A stretch of 61,294 bases of DNA from an uncultured Bacteroidota bacterium (GTDB lineage Bacteria > Bacteroidota > Bacteroidia > Flavobacteriales > Flavobacteriaceae): NCBI GenBank assembly GCA_902514625.1, contig CABXRK010000004.1, positions 1 through 61,294 of the forward strand. Reading direction: 5' to 3'. Shown here piece after piece: positions 11,421 through 23,049 of this stretch (the stretch's first letter is position 1; the number at the start of each line of letters is the position of its first letter). A program made the translations under genes and the position numbers. Below the pieces are notes generated by a model. The model ran no database searches. It was not told the DNA's origin and saw only the letters and a list, made by a program, of their open reading frames with translations.

Positions 11421-12665
11421 CTAACCGGAAACTTCTAATAATAATAATTCTAGAGATTTATTAACAGCTTTTTCAATAACTCTCTCTCTGTGTTTTCCAT
11501 AATTGAATTTATAATTAATTACTTTTTTACCATTAACTATACAAATATATACTGTTCCGATAGGCTCTTCAGAATCTCCTTTACTTGGTCCAGCATTTCC
11601 AGTAACAGCAAGGGAAATATTAGATTTAAACATCGATTTTGTTCTTAAGGCCATAACTTTAGCAACCTCTTGACTAACAACAGAAAAGTCATTAATTAAC
11701 TCAACTGGTATTTTTAGAATTTCTTGTTTAATTTTTGTATTATATGGGATTATACCTCCTTTATAATAAACTGATGAACCTGGAATTTTAGTTATTCTCG
11801 CTGCTATATTTCCTCCAGTACAACTCTCAGCTAATGAAAGAGTAATTTTATTTTTTTTAAATTTTTTTAAAAGTTCTTGTTCTATTGATGTCTCTCCTTC
11901 AATACCAACTATTATATCACCAATTAATGAGTATAATTTTTTTATTTGATTATTAATTTTATTATTTAACAAATCTCTATTTTTTCCTCTTATAGACAAT
12001 CTTAAACGAACTCTTCCTAAATTAGGCAAGTATGCTAATTTCATATTAAAAGGTAAATTCTTTTCCCAATCTTTAATCTTTTCAGAAATAAAACTTTCAC
12101 CTAATCCATATGTTAAGATTGTTTTATTAATTAAAATGATTCTATTGCTTTTTTTTCTCAATTCAGGTATAACTTGATTTATTAAAATCTCTTTCATTTC
12201 AAAAGGGACTCCTGGAAGTGAAATAAAAGAAATATTGTCTTTTGTAAACCATAACCCTGGAGCAGTACCATACGAGTTATTCAAAATTTTTGCTTTTGAT
12301 GGAACCAAAGATTGATCTCTGTTTTTTTTCGACATTGGGGTAGAAACGTATTTTTCAAATATTTTTTCAATGTTTTTCAAAACTTTTCTGTTTTCCTCTA
12401 ATGAATCACCAAAATACTTACATAATGCATGCTTAGTTATATCATCATTAGTTGGACCTAATCCTCCAGTCATAATTATTAAGTCTGAATTTTTTTTTGC
12501 TAAATCAAGTGAATCAATTATTGTTTTTTCTTTATCTGAAATAGAAGTTATTTTTACAACTTCAACACCAATTTTATTCAATTCTTTTGAAATAAAAACA
12601 GAATTTGTATTTACAATTTGACCAATTAAAATTTCATCTCCAATACTTATAATTTCGCAAATCAT
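11421..12665 (-). CDS. cinA: CinA-like competence/damage-inducible protein (nicotinamide-nucleotide amidase family)
   Basis: MICEIISIGDEILIGQIVNTNSVFISKELNKIG...MTGGLGPTNDDITK...SLAESCTGGNIAARIT. Confidence 0.94.
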   Translation of the reverse strand: MICEIISIGDEILIGQIVNTNSVFISKELNKIGVEVVKITSISDKEKTIIDSLDLAKKNSDLIIMTGGLGPTNDDITKHALCKYFGDSLEENRKVLKNIEKIFEKYVSTPMSKKNRDQSLVPSKAKILNNSYGTAPGLWFTKDNISFISLPGVPFEMKEILINQVIPELRKKSNRIILINKTILTYGLGESFISEKIKDWEKNLPFNMKLAYLPNLGRVRLRLSIRGKNRDLLNNKINNQIKKLYSLIGDIIVGIEGETSIEQELLKKFKKNKITLSLAESCTGGNIAARITKIPGSSVYYKGGIIPYNTKIKQEILKIPVELINDFSVVSQEVAKVMALRTKSMFKSNISLAVTGNAGPSKGDSEEPIGTVYICIVNGKKVINYKFNYGKHRERVIEKAVNKSLELLLLEVSG

Positions 12666-13277
12666 CTACTTAATTTTAAACGAGAAAATATTTTTATTTT
12701 CAATAAATCCTTCATACTGGTCATCAATGTATATTTTTCCAACTCCAGAAGGGGTTCCTGAAAAAATAATATCTCCAATCTTTAATGTTAAAAACTTAGA
12801 TACCTCTGAAATCAACTCATTTAATTTCCAAATCATGTTTTTTGTATTTCCTTTTTGAACAACTTTGCCATTTTTTTCCAAATGAAAACTGATATCATCA
12901 ATATTTGAAAAATGATTTTTATTTATCCATTTACCTACTACTGCAGAATTATCAAATGCCTTAGCTCTCTCCCAAGGTAATCCCTTTTTTTTTAAAGAAT
13001 TCTGAATATCTCTGGCAGTAAAATCAATTCCTAACCCAATTTCATTATAATATTTGTTAGCAAATTTTTTTTGAATGTTTTTTCCAATCCTATTAATTCT
13101 TATCAAAATTTCTACTTCATATTCTATCCTATTTGAAAAATTAGGGATAAAAAATGGTTTATTATTCTTCAAAATTGAACTGTCAGGCTTTAAAAAAAAT
13201 ATAGGTTTCTCAGGTAATTTATTATCTAATTCTTTTATATGATCTTTATAGTTTCTACCAATACATATAATTTTCAT
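12666..13277 (-). CDS. Fumarylacetoacetate hydrolase family protein
   Basis: MKIICIGRNYKDHIKELDN...PIFFLKPDSS...GLGIDFTARDIQ...GDIIFSGTPSGVG. Confidence 0.9.
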   Translation of the reverse strand: MKIICIGRNYKDHIKELDNKLPEKPIFFLKPDSSILKNNKPFFIPNFSNRIEYEVEILIRINRIGKNIQKKFANKYYNEIGLGIDFTARDIQNSLKKKGLPWERAKAFDNSAVVGKWINKNHFSNIDDISFHLEKNGKVVQKGNTKNMIWKLNELISEVSKFLTLKIGDIIFSGTPSGVGKIYIDDQYEGFIENKNIFSFKIK

Positions 13278-13289
13278 AAAATCAATTAA

Positions 13290-14063
13290 TTAACTATTAT
13301 TATTGAGTTTGCTAAGGCGAATTGAAGTTAAAATCTTTTTAGTATAAAGGGGGAAATCCGCATTAAGAACCCATCCAAAATAACCCGGGTCATTTTCTAA
13401 AACCATCTCTACAGTTTTTCCTTTGTGCTTCCCAAAAGAAAAACATGGCTCTTCATTTTCATCAAACACTATAAACCCAGCAACATCAACCAATTTCTTT
13501 CTATTAGAAAATTCTGACAATTCACTAACCGTTTTACCAAGTTCGTCATATCTATCTATTTGAGACATTAATACTTCATAAGTGGCATTAGAGTCTGAAA
13601 GCGCAGAATGGGCATTGACTAATTCTTTATTACAATAAAATTTATAAGCAGCACCTAATGTTCTTTTTTCCATTTTATGAAAAATTGTCTGCACATCTAT
13701 GGTTTTAATTTTTTTTAAATCAAAATCAATTTCTACTCTTAGAAATTCTTCGGCTAATAATGGTATATCAAATCTATCACAATTAAAACCAGCAAGATCA
13801 GAATCCTTAATGAAATCAAATATAACTCTAGAAATTTCTTTAAAGCTTGGAGAATCTTCGACATCTTCATTAGTAATTCCATGTATTTGAATAGCTTCTT
13901 CAGGAATAGTAATTCCAGGGTTTGTTAACCATGTTTTGCTTTCTGTATTTCCATTAGGCAATAATTTTACAATTCCAATCTCTATAATTCTATCTTTAAC
14001 AATATTTATCCCTGTGGTTTCAAGGTCAAAAAAACAAAGAGGACGTTTCAAATTAATTTTCAT
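13290..14063 (-). CDS. DnaQ-like 3'-5' exonuclease
   Basis: PLCFFDLETTGINIVKDRIIEIGIVKL...NAHSALSDSNATYEVL. Confidence 0.88.
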   Translation of the reverse strand: MKINLKRPLCFFDLETTGINIVKDRIIEIGIVKLLPNGNTESKTWLTNPGITIPEEAIQIHGITNEDVEDSPSFKEISRVIFDFIKDSDLAGFNCDRFDIPLLAEEFLRVEIDFDLKKIKTIDVQTIFHKMEKRTLGAAYKFYCNKELVNAHSALSDSNATYEVLMSQIDRYDELGKTVSELSEFSNRKKLVDVAGFIVFDENEEPCFSFGKHKGKTVEMVLENDPGYFGWVLNADFPLYTKKILTSIRLSKLNNNS

Positions 14064-14072
14064 TTTATAAAT

Positions 14073-15371
14073 TTAAAATTCAACATTAACATCCCAATTT
14101 TCAAGATATTCAGATACTAACTTAACAAAGTTACCCCCTAAAGCTCCATTAATAATTCTATGATCATAACTATGACAAATAATTATTTTTTTTCTTATAC
14201 CAATAAAATCTCCTTTTGACGTCTCAATAACTGATGCCATTTTTCTGATTTCTCCAAACGCAATTATCCCAACCTGAGGTTGATTGATTATAGGAGTTCC
14301 AGTCAATGATCCAAAACCACCAATGTTAGTAACTGTATATGTCCCTTCTTGAACTTCTTCTGAAGTTAATTGTTTTTTTCTAGCCCGATTAGATAAATCA
14401 TTTACAGATTTAGTTAAACCTACTAAATTCAAGTGATCTGCATTTTTAATAACTGGAACAATTAAATCTCCATTTTCCATTGCAGTCGCCATTCCTATAT
14501 TAATATCTTTTTTTTGTGTTATTTTATTTCCATCAAAAGAGCTATTTAATAAAGGATATCTTTTTATTGCATTTATAACTGCAGAAATAAATATTGGAGT
14601 GAAAGTTATTTTTTGATTTTGTTTAATAAAAAATTTTTCTTTAATGCTTTCCCTCCATTTAAATAAATCAGTCACATCAGCTTCAACAAAAGATTGAACA
14701 TGTGCTGCAGTTTTTTTTGATAAAGTCATATGTTCTGCAGCAATTTTTCCCATTCTAGACAACTCAATAATTTTATCATTTTCAAAATTCTTTAATCCCT
14801 TTATTGGTGAATTTTTAGAACGAATTTTTGAAATATAAGATAGAATATCCTTCTTTGTAACCCTATTGTCTATTCCTGTCCCCACAATATCATTCAATTC
14901 TTCAAAAGAAACTCCTTCTTTTGTTGCAATATTCTTTACAAGAGGAGAATAATTTCGCTTAGTAGGTGAAACTGTATTATTAAATTCTTTTTTATTTGAA
15001 ATTAATGGTTCAGTCAATTCTATAACATCATTAATTTGTTCTTCAATTAATAAAGATTTTTTTTCTAATTTTTCAATATAAACACTTTTATCAATTTTTA
15101 TTTCTTCAACTTTTTTTTCATCAAAGTTTGAAGATTCAATTACAGCAATCACATCACCAACTTTAACAATATCATTAATTTTAAACTTTTTTTCAATTAA
15201 AACACCTTCATATTCAGATGGAATATCAGAATCAACCTTATCAGTAGCAATTTCAACAATAGACTCATCAACACTTATTTTATCACCAATTTCTTTCAAC
15301 CAACTTGTAATTGTTGCTTCAGCAATACTTTCTCCCATTTTAGGAAGTTTCAATTTATATTTTCCCATCAA
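14073..15371 (-). CDS. 2-oxo acid dehydrogenase E2 component (dihydrolipoamide acyltransferase)
   Basis: N-terminal lipoyl domain (EIATDKVDSDIPSEYEGVLIEKKF), E3-binding domain, catalytic SYDHRIINGALGGNFV. Confidence 0.93.
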   Translation of the reverse strand: MMGKYKLKLPKMGESIAEATITSWLKEIGDKISVDESIVEIATDKVDSDIPSEYEGVLIEKKFKINDIVKVGDVIAVIESSNFDEKKVEEIKIDKSVYIEKLEKKSLLIEEQINDVIELTEPLISNKKEFNNTVSPTKRNYSPLVKNIATKEGVSFEELNDIVGTGIDNRVTKKDILSYISKIRSKNSPIKGLKNFENDKIIELSRMGKIAAEHMTLSKKTAAHVQSFVEADVTDLFKWRESIKEKFFIKQNQKITFTPIFISAVINAIKRYPLLNSSFDGNKITQKKDINIGMATAMENGDLIVPVIKNADHLNLVGLTKSVNDLSNRARKKQLTSEEVQEGTYTVTNIGGFGSLTGTPIINQPQVGIIAFGEIRKMASVIETSKGDFIGIRKKIIICHSYDHRIINGALGGNFVKLVSEYLENWDVNVEF

Positions 15372-15395
15372 AAAATCATTAAAGTATTAGGACTA

Positions 15396-15403
15396 CAAAT
15401 GTA
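15396..15403 (-). promoter_or_regulatory. Candidate -7 box (TACATTTG) for the E2 gene
   Basis: TAnnTTTG match 25 nt upstream of the ATG. Confidence 0.35.
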
Positions 15404-15453
15404 TCAAAATTATAAAATAGTGTTATGTTATGAAAAAGAAGAATTTTGTATTA

Positions 15454-16074
15454 CTAACCTTCATAAGGAATTCTTTTTAATATACTTCTTCCTAAGGTAA
15501 CCTCATCAGTATATTCAAGTTCATCACCAATGGGAATTCCTCTAGCTATAGAAGAAATTAAAACTTTATAAGGCTTTAATTTTTTATATATATAAAAAAT
15601 TGTTGTATCTCCTTCCATAGTTGGGCTAATAGCAAAAATAACTTCTTTAATATTTCCCTCTTTTATCTTTCCAATAAGAGACGAAATAAATAAATCTTGT
15701 GGGCCAATTCCATCTATTGGAGAAATTATACCATTCAACACATGATAAACTCCTTTGTATTGATTTGTATTTTCAATTGCAATTACATCTCTAATATCTT
15801 CCACAACACATATTTGAGAAGAATCTCTTCTAGGATTACTGCAAATTTCACAAATTTTAGTATCAGATAAATTATGACAATTTTGACAAAGGATAATATT
15901 AAATCTAAACTCTTCCAATGATTTAATAATTGATGTAGTAGTTTTCTCTGGTTGCTTTAACAAATAAAGAGCCATCCTTAATGCTGTTCTTTTCCCAATA
16001 CCAGGTAATCTAGAAATTTCATGAACAGCATTTTCAAGTAATCTAGAAGAAAAATCCATTTTGCAATTTAACAA
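15454..16074 (-). CDS. recR: Recombination protein RecR
   Basis: [17 protein letters not shown], zinc motif [36 protein letters not shown]. Confidence 0.96.
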   Translation of the reverse strand: MLNCKMDFSSRLLENAVHEISRLPGIGKRTALRMALYLLKQPEKTTTSIIKSLEEFRFNIILCQNCHNLSDTKICEICSNPRRDSSQICVVEDIRDVIAIENTNQYKGVYHVLNGIISPIDGIGPQDLFISSLIGKIKEGNIKEVIFAISPTMEGDTTIFYIYKKLKPYKVLISSIARGIPIGDELEYTDEVTLGRSILKRIPYEG

Positions 16075-16122
16075 AATAATACATAAATATGCTTTCGTAT
16101 CTTTAAGCTTTATATATATTTT

Positions 16123-17559
16123 ATGTCTGCAGGAACTATTATAATATTAATCTCCACATATTTTATTTTATTATTAATTATTTCTTACCTGACAAGAAGT
16201 GATAGCAACAGCTCGTTTTTCACGGCAAATAAAAAATCTCCTTGGTATCTAGTTGCTTTTGGAATGATCGGAGCTTCACTTTCTGGAGTTACATTTATTT
16301 CAGTACCAGGCTGGGTGGAAGCATCAAAATTTAGTTATTTACAAATGGTGATTGGATATACCCTAGGATACTTTATAATTGGCAGCGTTCTTCTTCCATT
16401 ATATTACAAAATGAATCTTACATCTATTTACACATATTTAGATCATAGATTTGGATCCAATAGCTATATAACTGGAGCTAGTTTTTTTTTGTTATCTAGA
16501 ATTATTGGTGCAAGTTTCAGACTCTATTTAGTAGCAAATGTTTTACAACTTTTAGTTTTCAATTCAATAGGGATTCCTTTTTGGATAACAGTCTCAATAA
16601 CAATTTTTTTAATTTGGATTTACACCTTCAAATCAGGTATTAAAACAATTGTATGGACCGATACTTTACAAACATTTTTTATGCTTTTAGCTGTAATTTT
16701 ATGCGTTAATGAACTGATAGATTTAATGGATATTAATCTTAAAGAATTTATACCTGAAATAATTGAAAGTTCTAAAACTCAGGTATTTTTTTTTGATGAC
16801 TACAAGAACTCAAATTATTTTTGGAAACAATTTTTTTCTGGTGCTTTTATAGCTATAGTAATGACAGGTTTAGACCAAGATATGATGCAAAAAAATTTAA
16901 CATGTCGATCTCTAAAAGATGCTCAAAAAAACATGTTTTGGTTCACTATAGTTTTAGTAATCGTAAATATTTTATTTATGGTGTTAGGTTATTTACTTAC
17001 AGAATTTGCTATTTTAAATAACATTGATATTCATAAAGATAATTTATTCCCAACAATAGCAAATCTCCCAGAAATGGGAAAGTTTGTTTCAGCAATGTTT
17101 ATACTTGGATTAATAGCTGCAGCTTATAGTAGTGCGGATAGTGCTTTAACATCAATGACAACATCAATTTGCATTGATATTTTGAAAATTGAAAAAACAA
17201 AATCTCATTTACATCAAGTTATAATTAGAAAAAAGACTCATCTATTTTTATCAATTCTCTTAATAATAGTAATCTTAATTTTTAAATACGCTATAGCAAA
17301 TGAAAGTGTTATAGCAAAAGTTTTTCTTTTCGCTGGCTATACTTATGGTCCCCTTCTGGGTCTTTACAGTTTTGGACTACTAACAAAATGGAAAATAAAA
17401 GATAGATGGGCTATAATAATATGTATTATATCTCCATTTATTGGGTATTTAATTTCAGAATTTTTATTAAACTCAATAGCCTTTGATTTAGGCTTTTTTA
17501 TACTAATTATCAACGGAATTATTACTTTTAGTGGATTATTTCTTATTAGAAAAAAGTGA
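16123..17559 (+). CDS. Sodium:solute symporter (SSS family)
   Basis: Multi-pass; [59 protein letters not shown]. Confidence 0.9.
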   Translation: MSAGTIIILISTYFILLLIISYLTRSDSNSSFFTANKKSPWYLVAFGMIGASLSGVTFISVPGWVEASKFSYLQMVIGYTLGYFIIGSVLLPLYYKMNLTSIYTYLDHRFGSNSYITGASFFLLSRIIGASFRLYLVANVLQLLVFNSIGIPFWITVSITIFLIWIYTFKSGIKTIVWTDTLQTFFMLLAVILCVNELIDLMDINLKEFIPEIIESSKTQVFFFDDYKNSNYFWKQFFSGAFIAIVMTGLDQDMMQKNLTCRSLKDAQKNMFWFTIVLVIVNILFMVLGYLLTEFAILNNIDIHKDNLFPTIANLPEMGKFVSAMFILGLIAAAYSSADSALTSMTTSICIDILKIEKTKSHLHQVIIRKKTHLFLSILLIIVILIFKYAIANESVIAKVFLFAGYTYGPLLGLYSFGLLTKWKIKDRWAIIICIISPFIGYLISEFLLNSIAFDLGFFILIINGIITFSGLFLIRKK

Positions 17560-17578
17560 TTAATTTATTTAATCGTTT

Positions 17579-18586
17579 TTACCAAACAACACTAGTGCTT
17601 CCCCAAGTAAAACCACTTCCAAAAGCAGCTAAAACTATTTTAGAACCATTATTAATTCTTCCTTGTTCCCACGCTTCAGAAAGAGCTATTGGAATTGAAG
17701 CTGCTGTTGTATTTCCATATTTCATAATATTATTAAAAACCTGATTTTCAGAAAGTTTAAATTTCTTTTGGATAAATTGAGAAATTCTAAGATTAGCCTG
17801 ATGAGGGATTAATAAATCAATGTCTTCAGATGACCACTTGTTTTTATTTAATACTTCCTGAATAACTTCAGAAAATCTAACAACAGCATGCTTAAAGACC
17901 ATTTGACCATTCATATAAGGAAAATATGAGATATCTTCAGGGTCATTTTCATCTAAAATTTCAGGCACCCATCGATTTGTACTAGGGCCTATTAATGAAA
18001 GCTCCTTAGCATATTTACCCTCAGAATAAATAAAGCTTGATTGGATCCCTTTTTTATTATTCTCTTCTCTGGATAATATTGCTGCACCAGCTCCATCTCC
18101 AAAAATAACAGATACCCCTCTACCTCTTGAAGACATATCAAGTCCACCTGAATGATTTTCCGAACCAACAACCAAAATATTTTTATACATTCCAGTTTTA
18201 ATGAATTGATCAGCAGTAGTTAATGCATAAATAAAACCTGAACATTGATTCCTAATATCCATAGCAGGACAAGCTTCAATGTTAAGGAGTTCCTGGAGAA
18301 TCACACCTGATCCAGGAAAATAATAATCAGGGCTTAGGGTGGCAAATAAAATCAAATCAATTTCTTTTGGTTGAATATTTGCTCTTTTTAAAGCTATTAT
18401 AGAAGCTTTATATCCCATAATAGCAGTTGAATTCCCATCACCCTTTTTAATATGTCTTCTGTTTTCTATTCCAGTTCTCTCCCTAATCCATTCATCAGAA
18501 GTATCCATAATTGAAGACAAATCATCATTAGAAACAACATTTTCAGGAACATATTTTCCTAAACCAATAATCTTAGAATTGTACAT
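17579..18586 (-). CDS. fabH: 3-oxoacyl-ACP synthase III (KASIII, FabH-like)
   Basis: GLGKYVPENVVSNDDL...DIRNQCSGFIYALTTADQFIKTG...LIPHQANLRI...YGNTTAASIPIAL. Confidence 0.88.
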   Translation of the reverse strand: MYNSKIIGLGKYVPENVVSNDDLSSIMDTSDEWIRERTGIENRRHIKKGDGNSTAIMGYKASIIALKRANIQPKEIDLILFATLSPDYYFPGSGVILQELLNIEACPAMDIRNQCSGFIYALTTADQFIKTGMYKNILVVGSENHSGGLDMSSRGRGVSVIFGDGAGAAILSREENNKKGIQSSFIYSEGKYAKELSLIGPSTNRWVPEILDENDPEDISYFPYMNGQMVFKHAVVRFSEVIQEVLNKNKWSSEDIDLLIPHQANLRISQFIQKKFKLSENQVFNNIMKYGNTTAASIPIALSEAWEQGRINNGSKIVLAAFGSGFTWGSTSVVW

Positions 18587-18662
18587 AAATCAAATTTTAA
18601 TATTTTAAAATTAACATTAATTAGATAATATCAATAGTAAAAATATTTTTTTACAATAAATA

Positions 18663-18678
18663 ATGTCATGATGTCATG
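18663..18678. repeat. Perfect tandem 8-mer (ATGTCATG x2) in the htpG upstream region
   Basis: taatgtcatgatgtcatgaaaa; direct reading. Confidence 0.9.
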
Positions 18679-18727
18679 AAAAAAAGAATGGTATCATTTT
18701 AGTAACTAAATATATTAAAAAAAAATT

Positions 18728-20617
18728 ATGTCTAGCGGTAAAATAAATGTCTCTGTAGAAAATATTTTTCCATTAATTAAAAAATTTCTCTATAGTGATC
18801 ATGAAATATTTCTTAGAGAATTAATTTCAAATGCTACTGATGCAACAATCAAATTAAATCACTTAAGTTCAATAGGAGAAACGAAAGGAAATGTAGAAGA
18901 TTGTTTAATTGATATTAAAATTGATAAAAACAAAAAAACACTTCATATTATTGATGAAGGTATAGGAATGACTTCTGATGAGGTTAAAAAATATATCAAT
19001 GAAGTTGCATTCTCAGGAGCTGAAGAATTTTTAGAAAAATATAAAGATAGTGCTTCTGATGCTGGAATAATTGGCCATTTTGGACTAGGTTTTTATTCAG
19101 CTTTTATGGTTTCTAAGAAAGTTGAAATAATAACTAAAACATATAAAAAAAATGTTCCCGCAGCTCACTGGGCTTGTGATGGTTCACCAAATTATACTCT
19201 TAAAAAATCTGACAAAAAAACCAGAGGAACAGAGATAATTTTGCATATAGATAAAGATTCAAAAGAGTTTCTTGAAGACTCAAAAATATCATCTCTATTA
19301 AACAAGTATAATAAATTCATGCCAATACCTATTAAATTTGGCACCAAAGAAGAAACTCTTCCGCTACCTAAAAATGCTCCTAAAGATGCAAAAGCAGAAA
19401 AAGTAATCGTAGATAACATTGTAAATAATACTAAGCCTGCATGGACTCAAAGTCCTTCTAAACTGAAAGATGAAGATTATTCTAATTTCTATAAGGAACT
19501 TTATCCAATGCAATTTGAAGATCCATTATTTAATATTCATTTAAATGTAGATTATCCTTTTAATCTAACTGGAATTTTATATTTTCCTAGAATAAATAAT
19601 GATATTAATCTTCAAAAAGACAAAATTCAACTTTATCAAAACCAAGTTTTTGTAACAGATAATGTAGAAGGTATAGTTCCTGAATTTTTAACCTTACTTA
19701 GAGGTGTTATAGACTCGCCTGATATACCTTTAAATGTTTCTCGAAGTTATTTACAAGCTGATGGTGCAGTAAAAAAAATTAGCAATTATATAACAAGAAA
19801 AGTTGCTGATAAATTAAACAGCTTATTCAAAAAAAATCGTAATAATTTTGAAGAAAAATGGAATGACATAAAAGTTGTTATTGAATATGGTATGCTTTCA
19901 GAAGATAAATTTTTTGAAAAAGCAGGAAATTTTTCTTTATATCCAACAGTAGACAATAAATATTTTACACTTAATGAATTTAAGGAGAAGATTAAAGATC
20001 TACATAAAGATAAAGATGATAAAATCATAATTCTATACTCTTCAAATGTTGATGAGCAACATAGCTATATTGAATCTGCAAAAGAAAAAGGTTATGAAAT
20101 TTTACTTTTAGATTCTCCTATTGTTCCTCATCTTATTCAGAAATTAGAAACAAAAAACGAGAAACTCTCCTTTGTAAGAGTTGATAGTGATTCCATTGAA
20201 AATCTTATTAAAAAGGACGAAGCAACTGTTTCTAAATTATCAGATGAAGAAAAAGATAAATTAAAACCATTAATAGAAAAAATTATACCTAAGGAAAAAT
20301 ATACTGTTCAAATAGAAGCATTATCAAGCTCTCAACTTCCATTTGTTCTAACACAACCTGAATTCATGAGAAGAATGAAAGAAATGCAACAAAATGGTGG
20401 ATCAGGAGGAGGAATGCTTGGTAATTTTCCTGAAATGTTCACCCTAGTAGTTAATTCTAATCATAATCTAGTTGGAGAAATACTAAAAACAAAAGCTAAG
20501 AAAAAAAGAGATAGGTTAATTCATCAGGCATTAGATTTAGCAAGACTGTCACAAAATCTTCTAAAGGGTGAAGAATTAACTAAATTTATTCAAAGAAGTG
20601 TTGATTTGATTAAATAA
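18728..20617 (+). CDS. htpG: Molecular chaperone HtpG (Hsp90)
   Basis: SDHEIFLRELISNATDATIKLNHL, IGHFGLGFYSAFMVSKKVEI, PLNVSRSYLQ. Confidence 0.98.
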   Translation: MSSGKINVSVENIFPLIKKFLYSDHEIFLRELISNATDATIKLNHLSSIGETKGNVEDCLIDIKIDKNKKTLHIIDEGIGMTSDEVKKYINEVAFSGAEEFLEKYKDSASDAGIIGHFGLGFYSAFMVSKKVEIITKTYKKNVPAAHWACDGSPNYTLKKSDKKTRGTEIILHIDKDSKEFLEDSKISSLLNKYNKFMPIPIKFGTKEETLPLPKNAPKDAKAEKVIVDNIVNNTKPAWTQSPSKLKDEDYSNFYKELYPMQFEDPLFNIHLNVDYPFNLTGILYFPRINNDINLQKDKIQLYQNQVFVTDNVEGIVPEFLTLLRGVIDSPDIPLNVSRSYLQADGAVKKISNYITRKVADKLNSLFKKNRNNFEEKWNDIKVVIEYGMLSEDKFFEKAGNFSLYPTVDNKYFTLNEFKEKIKDLHKDKDDKIIILYSSNVDEQHSYIESAKEKGYEILLLDSPIVPHLIQKLETKNEKLSFVRVDSDSIENLIKKDEATVSKLSDEEKDKLKPLIEKIIPKEKYTVQIEALSSSQLPFVLTQPEFMRRMKEMQQNGGSGGGMLGNFPEMFTLVVNSNHNLVGEILKTKAKKKRDRLIHQALDLARLSQNLLKGEELTKFIQRSVDLIK

Positions 20618-20839
20618 GGATATTAATACTTTCATGAATTTATTTCAAATAATAATTCTGACAAGTGTACTTTAATCAGTTCTATAAAATTCAAAATAAC
20701 AATCGGAATTATATATTTCTGCTGTTAGGTTCAACTAAAAAAATAAATTTCTAAAACATTGTTCAAAAATAAAATTTAAAATATATAAAAATATACAATT
20801 AATGAAATTCATCTTATATTTACATATAATATTTTTTCT

Positions 20840-23047
20840 ATGAATTCATTAAATAAAATTTTTTTATTTATATTATCTATTTCATTCTTCTTAGCTTATA
20901 ATCAAGAAAAAAAAGAAATTTTCGCCTCTTATACCGAAGAAAAAATTGTGTTGGATGGGATCCAAAATGAGATTTCATGGAAAAAAAAGAAAATGGTTAG
21001 AGATAGTTTTTTTCAATTTATTCCTGTTCCGGAAAGCAAAGGATCTTCAATGAATGAATTTAAAATTATTTATGATAAAAAAAATATTTATGTTTTTGCA
21101 AAACTATTCAGCGAGGCAAAAAAAATTAGTGTTCCATCTCTTGAGCGAGATTGGAAAATTAGAGGCTCTGATGGATTTTTAATATTATTTGACACATATA
21201 AAGATGGATCTAATGCATTTTGGTTTGAATCAAATTCTGTTGGTGTAAAAAAAGATGCATTAGTTTCTAATGGAGGGCAAAGATTTGAGAGTGACGTTGA
21301 CTTTTCATGGGATATAAAATGGGATGTTAAATCGTCTCCTGGAGAAGGATACTACAATCTTGAATTTAAAATCCCTTTTAGCTCTTTAAAATTTCCTGAG
21401 GGATCTACTAAATGGAAAGTTCAATTTTTCAGAGCTGACAATTATAACAGTGAATTTAATTCATGGACTCTTATTCCTAAGGGACAAACGCCAGTTAATT
21501 TAGCTTTTCATGGTGATCTTATTTTTGATAAACCTTTAGGAAGTTCTAAAAGTCCATTAATTCTAATACCCTATTCAAATGGATTAATTTCAAAAAACTA
21601 TGAAAAAAATTATAATTATAGTGATTTAGCATTAGGTGTAGATGCAAAAATATCTATTGGAAACGGGATGGATTTAGACTTAACTTTAAACCCCGACTTT
21701 TCTCAAGTCGAGGTTGATGATCAAATAATTAATCTAACTAGATTTGAAGTTAATTTACCTGAAAAAAGACAATTTTTTATTCAAAACAGTGACTTATTTT
21801 CAAGCTTTGGTGATTCAAGAGATTCTAGAACTTTTTTTTCTAGAAGAATTGGTGTTGCTAAAGATGATGATGGAAATACAATCGAAAATAGAATATTAGC
21901 GGGCGTAAGACTTAGTGGAAAGTTAAACAATAATTTAAGACTAGGATTTTTAAATATGCAAACTGAAGAAGACGCAAAAAACAATATTAACGCTAACAAC
22001 AATATGGTTTTTGCTCTTCAACAAAAGGTTTTTTCAAGGTCCAATATAAGTCTTTTATTTATTAATAGAGAAAAAACTGGAAATTCAAATCTAAACAATG
22101 ATCAAGAAAAATTTAACAGAATTGTAGGTATTGACTATAATTTGAGATCAAAAGATTCAAAATGGTCAGGTAAACTTTTCTATCATAACTCATTAAACGA
22201 ACAAAAGAAAAACAATTCTTACTCAACAGGCTTAAATCTTTTTTTAAATACGAGAAATCATGGGTTATACATTAAATCAATTAGATTAGGTGAAGGTTTT
22301 CAATCTGATCTTGGATTTATAAGAAGAAATGGAATTTTCAAACAATTCTTAAGATATGAGAGAAGATTTTGGATAGAATCCGATAGAATAACTAATATAA
22401 GTATTACAAATAACATTAGATATATTACAAAGCCAAATGAGAACTCTTTAATTACTGATAGGGACTATTCTATAGGTTTTGAAATAAACTATAAGAATTT
22501 ATCAAATTTTGAATTTGAATTTAGTTTCCCATACACCTATCTAGACAACGATTTTAATGTTACAAGAAAAGATGGAGCAGTTCCAATTCCAATTGGAGGT
22601 TATAATTATCCGAATTATGGAATATCATTTAGAAATAGTTTTTTTAAAAAATTCTCTTATTTTTTAGCAGTTGACGGAGGTCAATTTTTTAATGGCTCAA
22701 AAAAATCCTTTCAAACTAAATTAGCTTACAGAATTGAACCTTTTATTCAAGCCAGTATGAATTTAAGCTATGATAAAATTAAATTGCCTAAACCATATGA
22801 CTCAGCTGATTTATGGTTAATAGGCCCCAAAATAACTTTTACATTTAATAAACAACTTTTTTGGTATAATTTAATTCAATACTCTAGTGTAGCAGAAAAT
22901 TTTGGAGTTAATTCCAGATTAAAATGGAGGTTTGCACCTTTATCTGATCTATATTTAGTTTATAATGATAATTACTTTGCGTCAAATATTTTTGCGCCTA
23001 AAATAAGAAGTCTTACTTTTAAACTTAGTTATTGGTTTAATTTGTAA
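20840..23047 (+). CDS. DUF5916 / CBM9-like N-terminal domain outer-membrane-associated protein
   Basis: Signal peptide, carbohydrate-binding-9-like start (KIVLDGIQNEISWKKKKMVRDSF), LTLNPDFSQVEVDDQIINLTRFEVNLPEKRQFFIQNSDLF. Confidence 0.88.
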   Translation: MNSLNKIFLFILSISFFLAYNQEKKEIFASYTEEKIVLDGIQNEISWKKKKMVRDSFFQFIPVPESKGSSMNEFKIIYDKKNIYVFAKLFSEAKKISVPSLERDWKIRGSDGFLILFDTYKDGSNAFWFESNSVGVKKDALVSNGGQRFESDVDFSWDIKWDVKSSPGEGYYNLEFKIPFSSLKFPEGSTKWKVQFFRADNYNSEFNSWTLIPKGQTPVNLAFHGDLIFDKPLGSSKSPLILIPYSNGLISKNYEKNYNYSDLALGVDAKISIGNGMDLDLTLNPDFSQVEVDDQIINLTRFEVNLPEKRQFFIQNSDLFSSFGDSRDSRTFFSRRIGVAKDDDGNTIENRILAGVRLSGKLNNNLRLGFLNMQTEEDAKNNINANNNMVFALQQKVFSRSNISLLFINREKTGNSNLNNDQEKFNRIVGIDYNLRSKDSKWSGKLFYHNSLNEQKKNNSYSTGLNLFLNTRNHGLYIKSIRLGEGFQSDLGFIRRNGIFKQFLRYERRFWIESDRITNISITNNIRYITKPNENSLITDRDYSIGFEINYKNLSNFEFEFSFPYTYLDNDFNVTRKDGAVPIPIGGYNYPNYGISFRNSFFKKFSYFLAVDGGQFFNGSKKSFQTKLAYRIEPFIQASMNLSYDKIKLPKPYDSADLWLIGPKITFTFNKQLFWYNLIQYSSVAENFGVNSRLKWRFAPLSDLYLVYNDNYFASNIFAPKIRSLTFKLSYWFNL

Positions 23048-23049
23048 AA

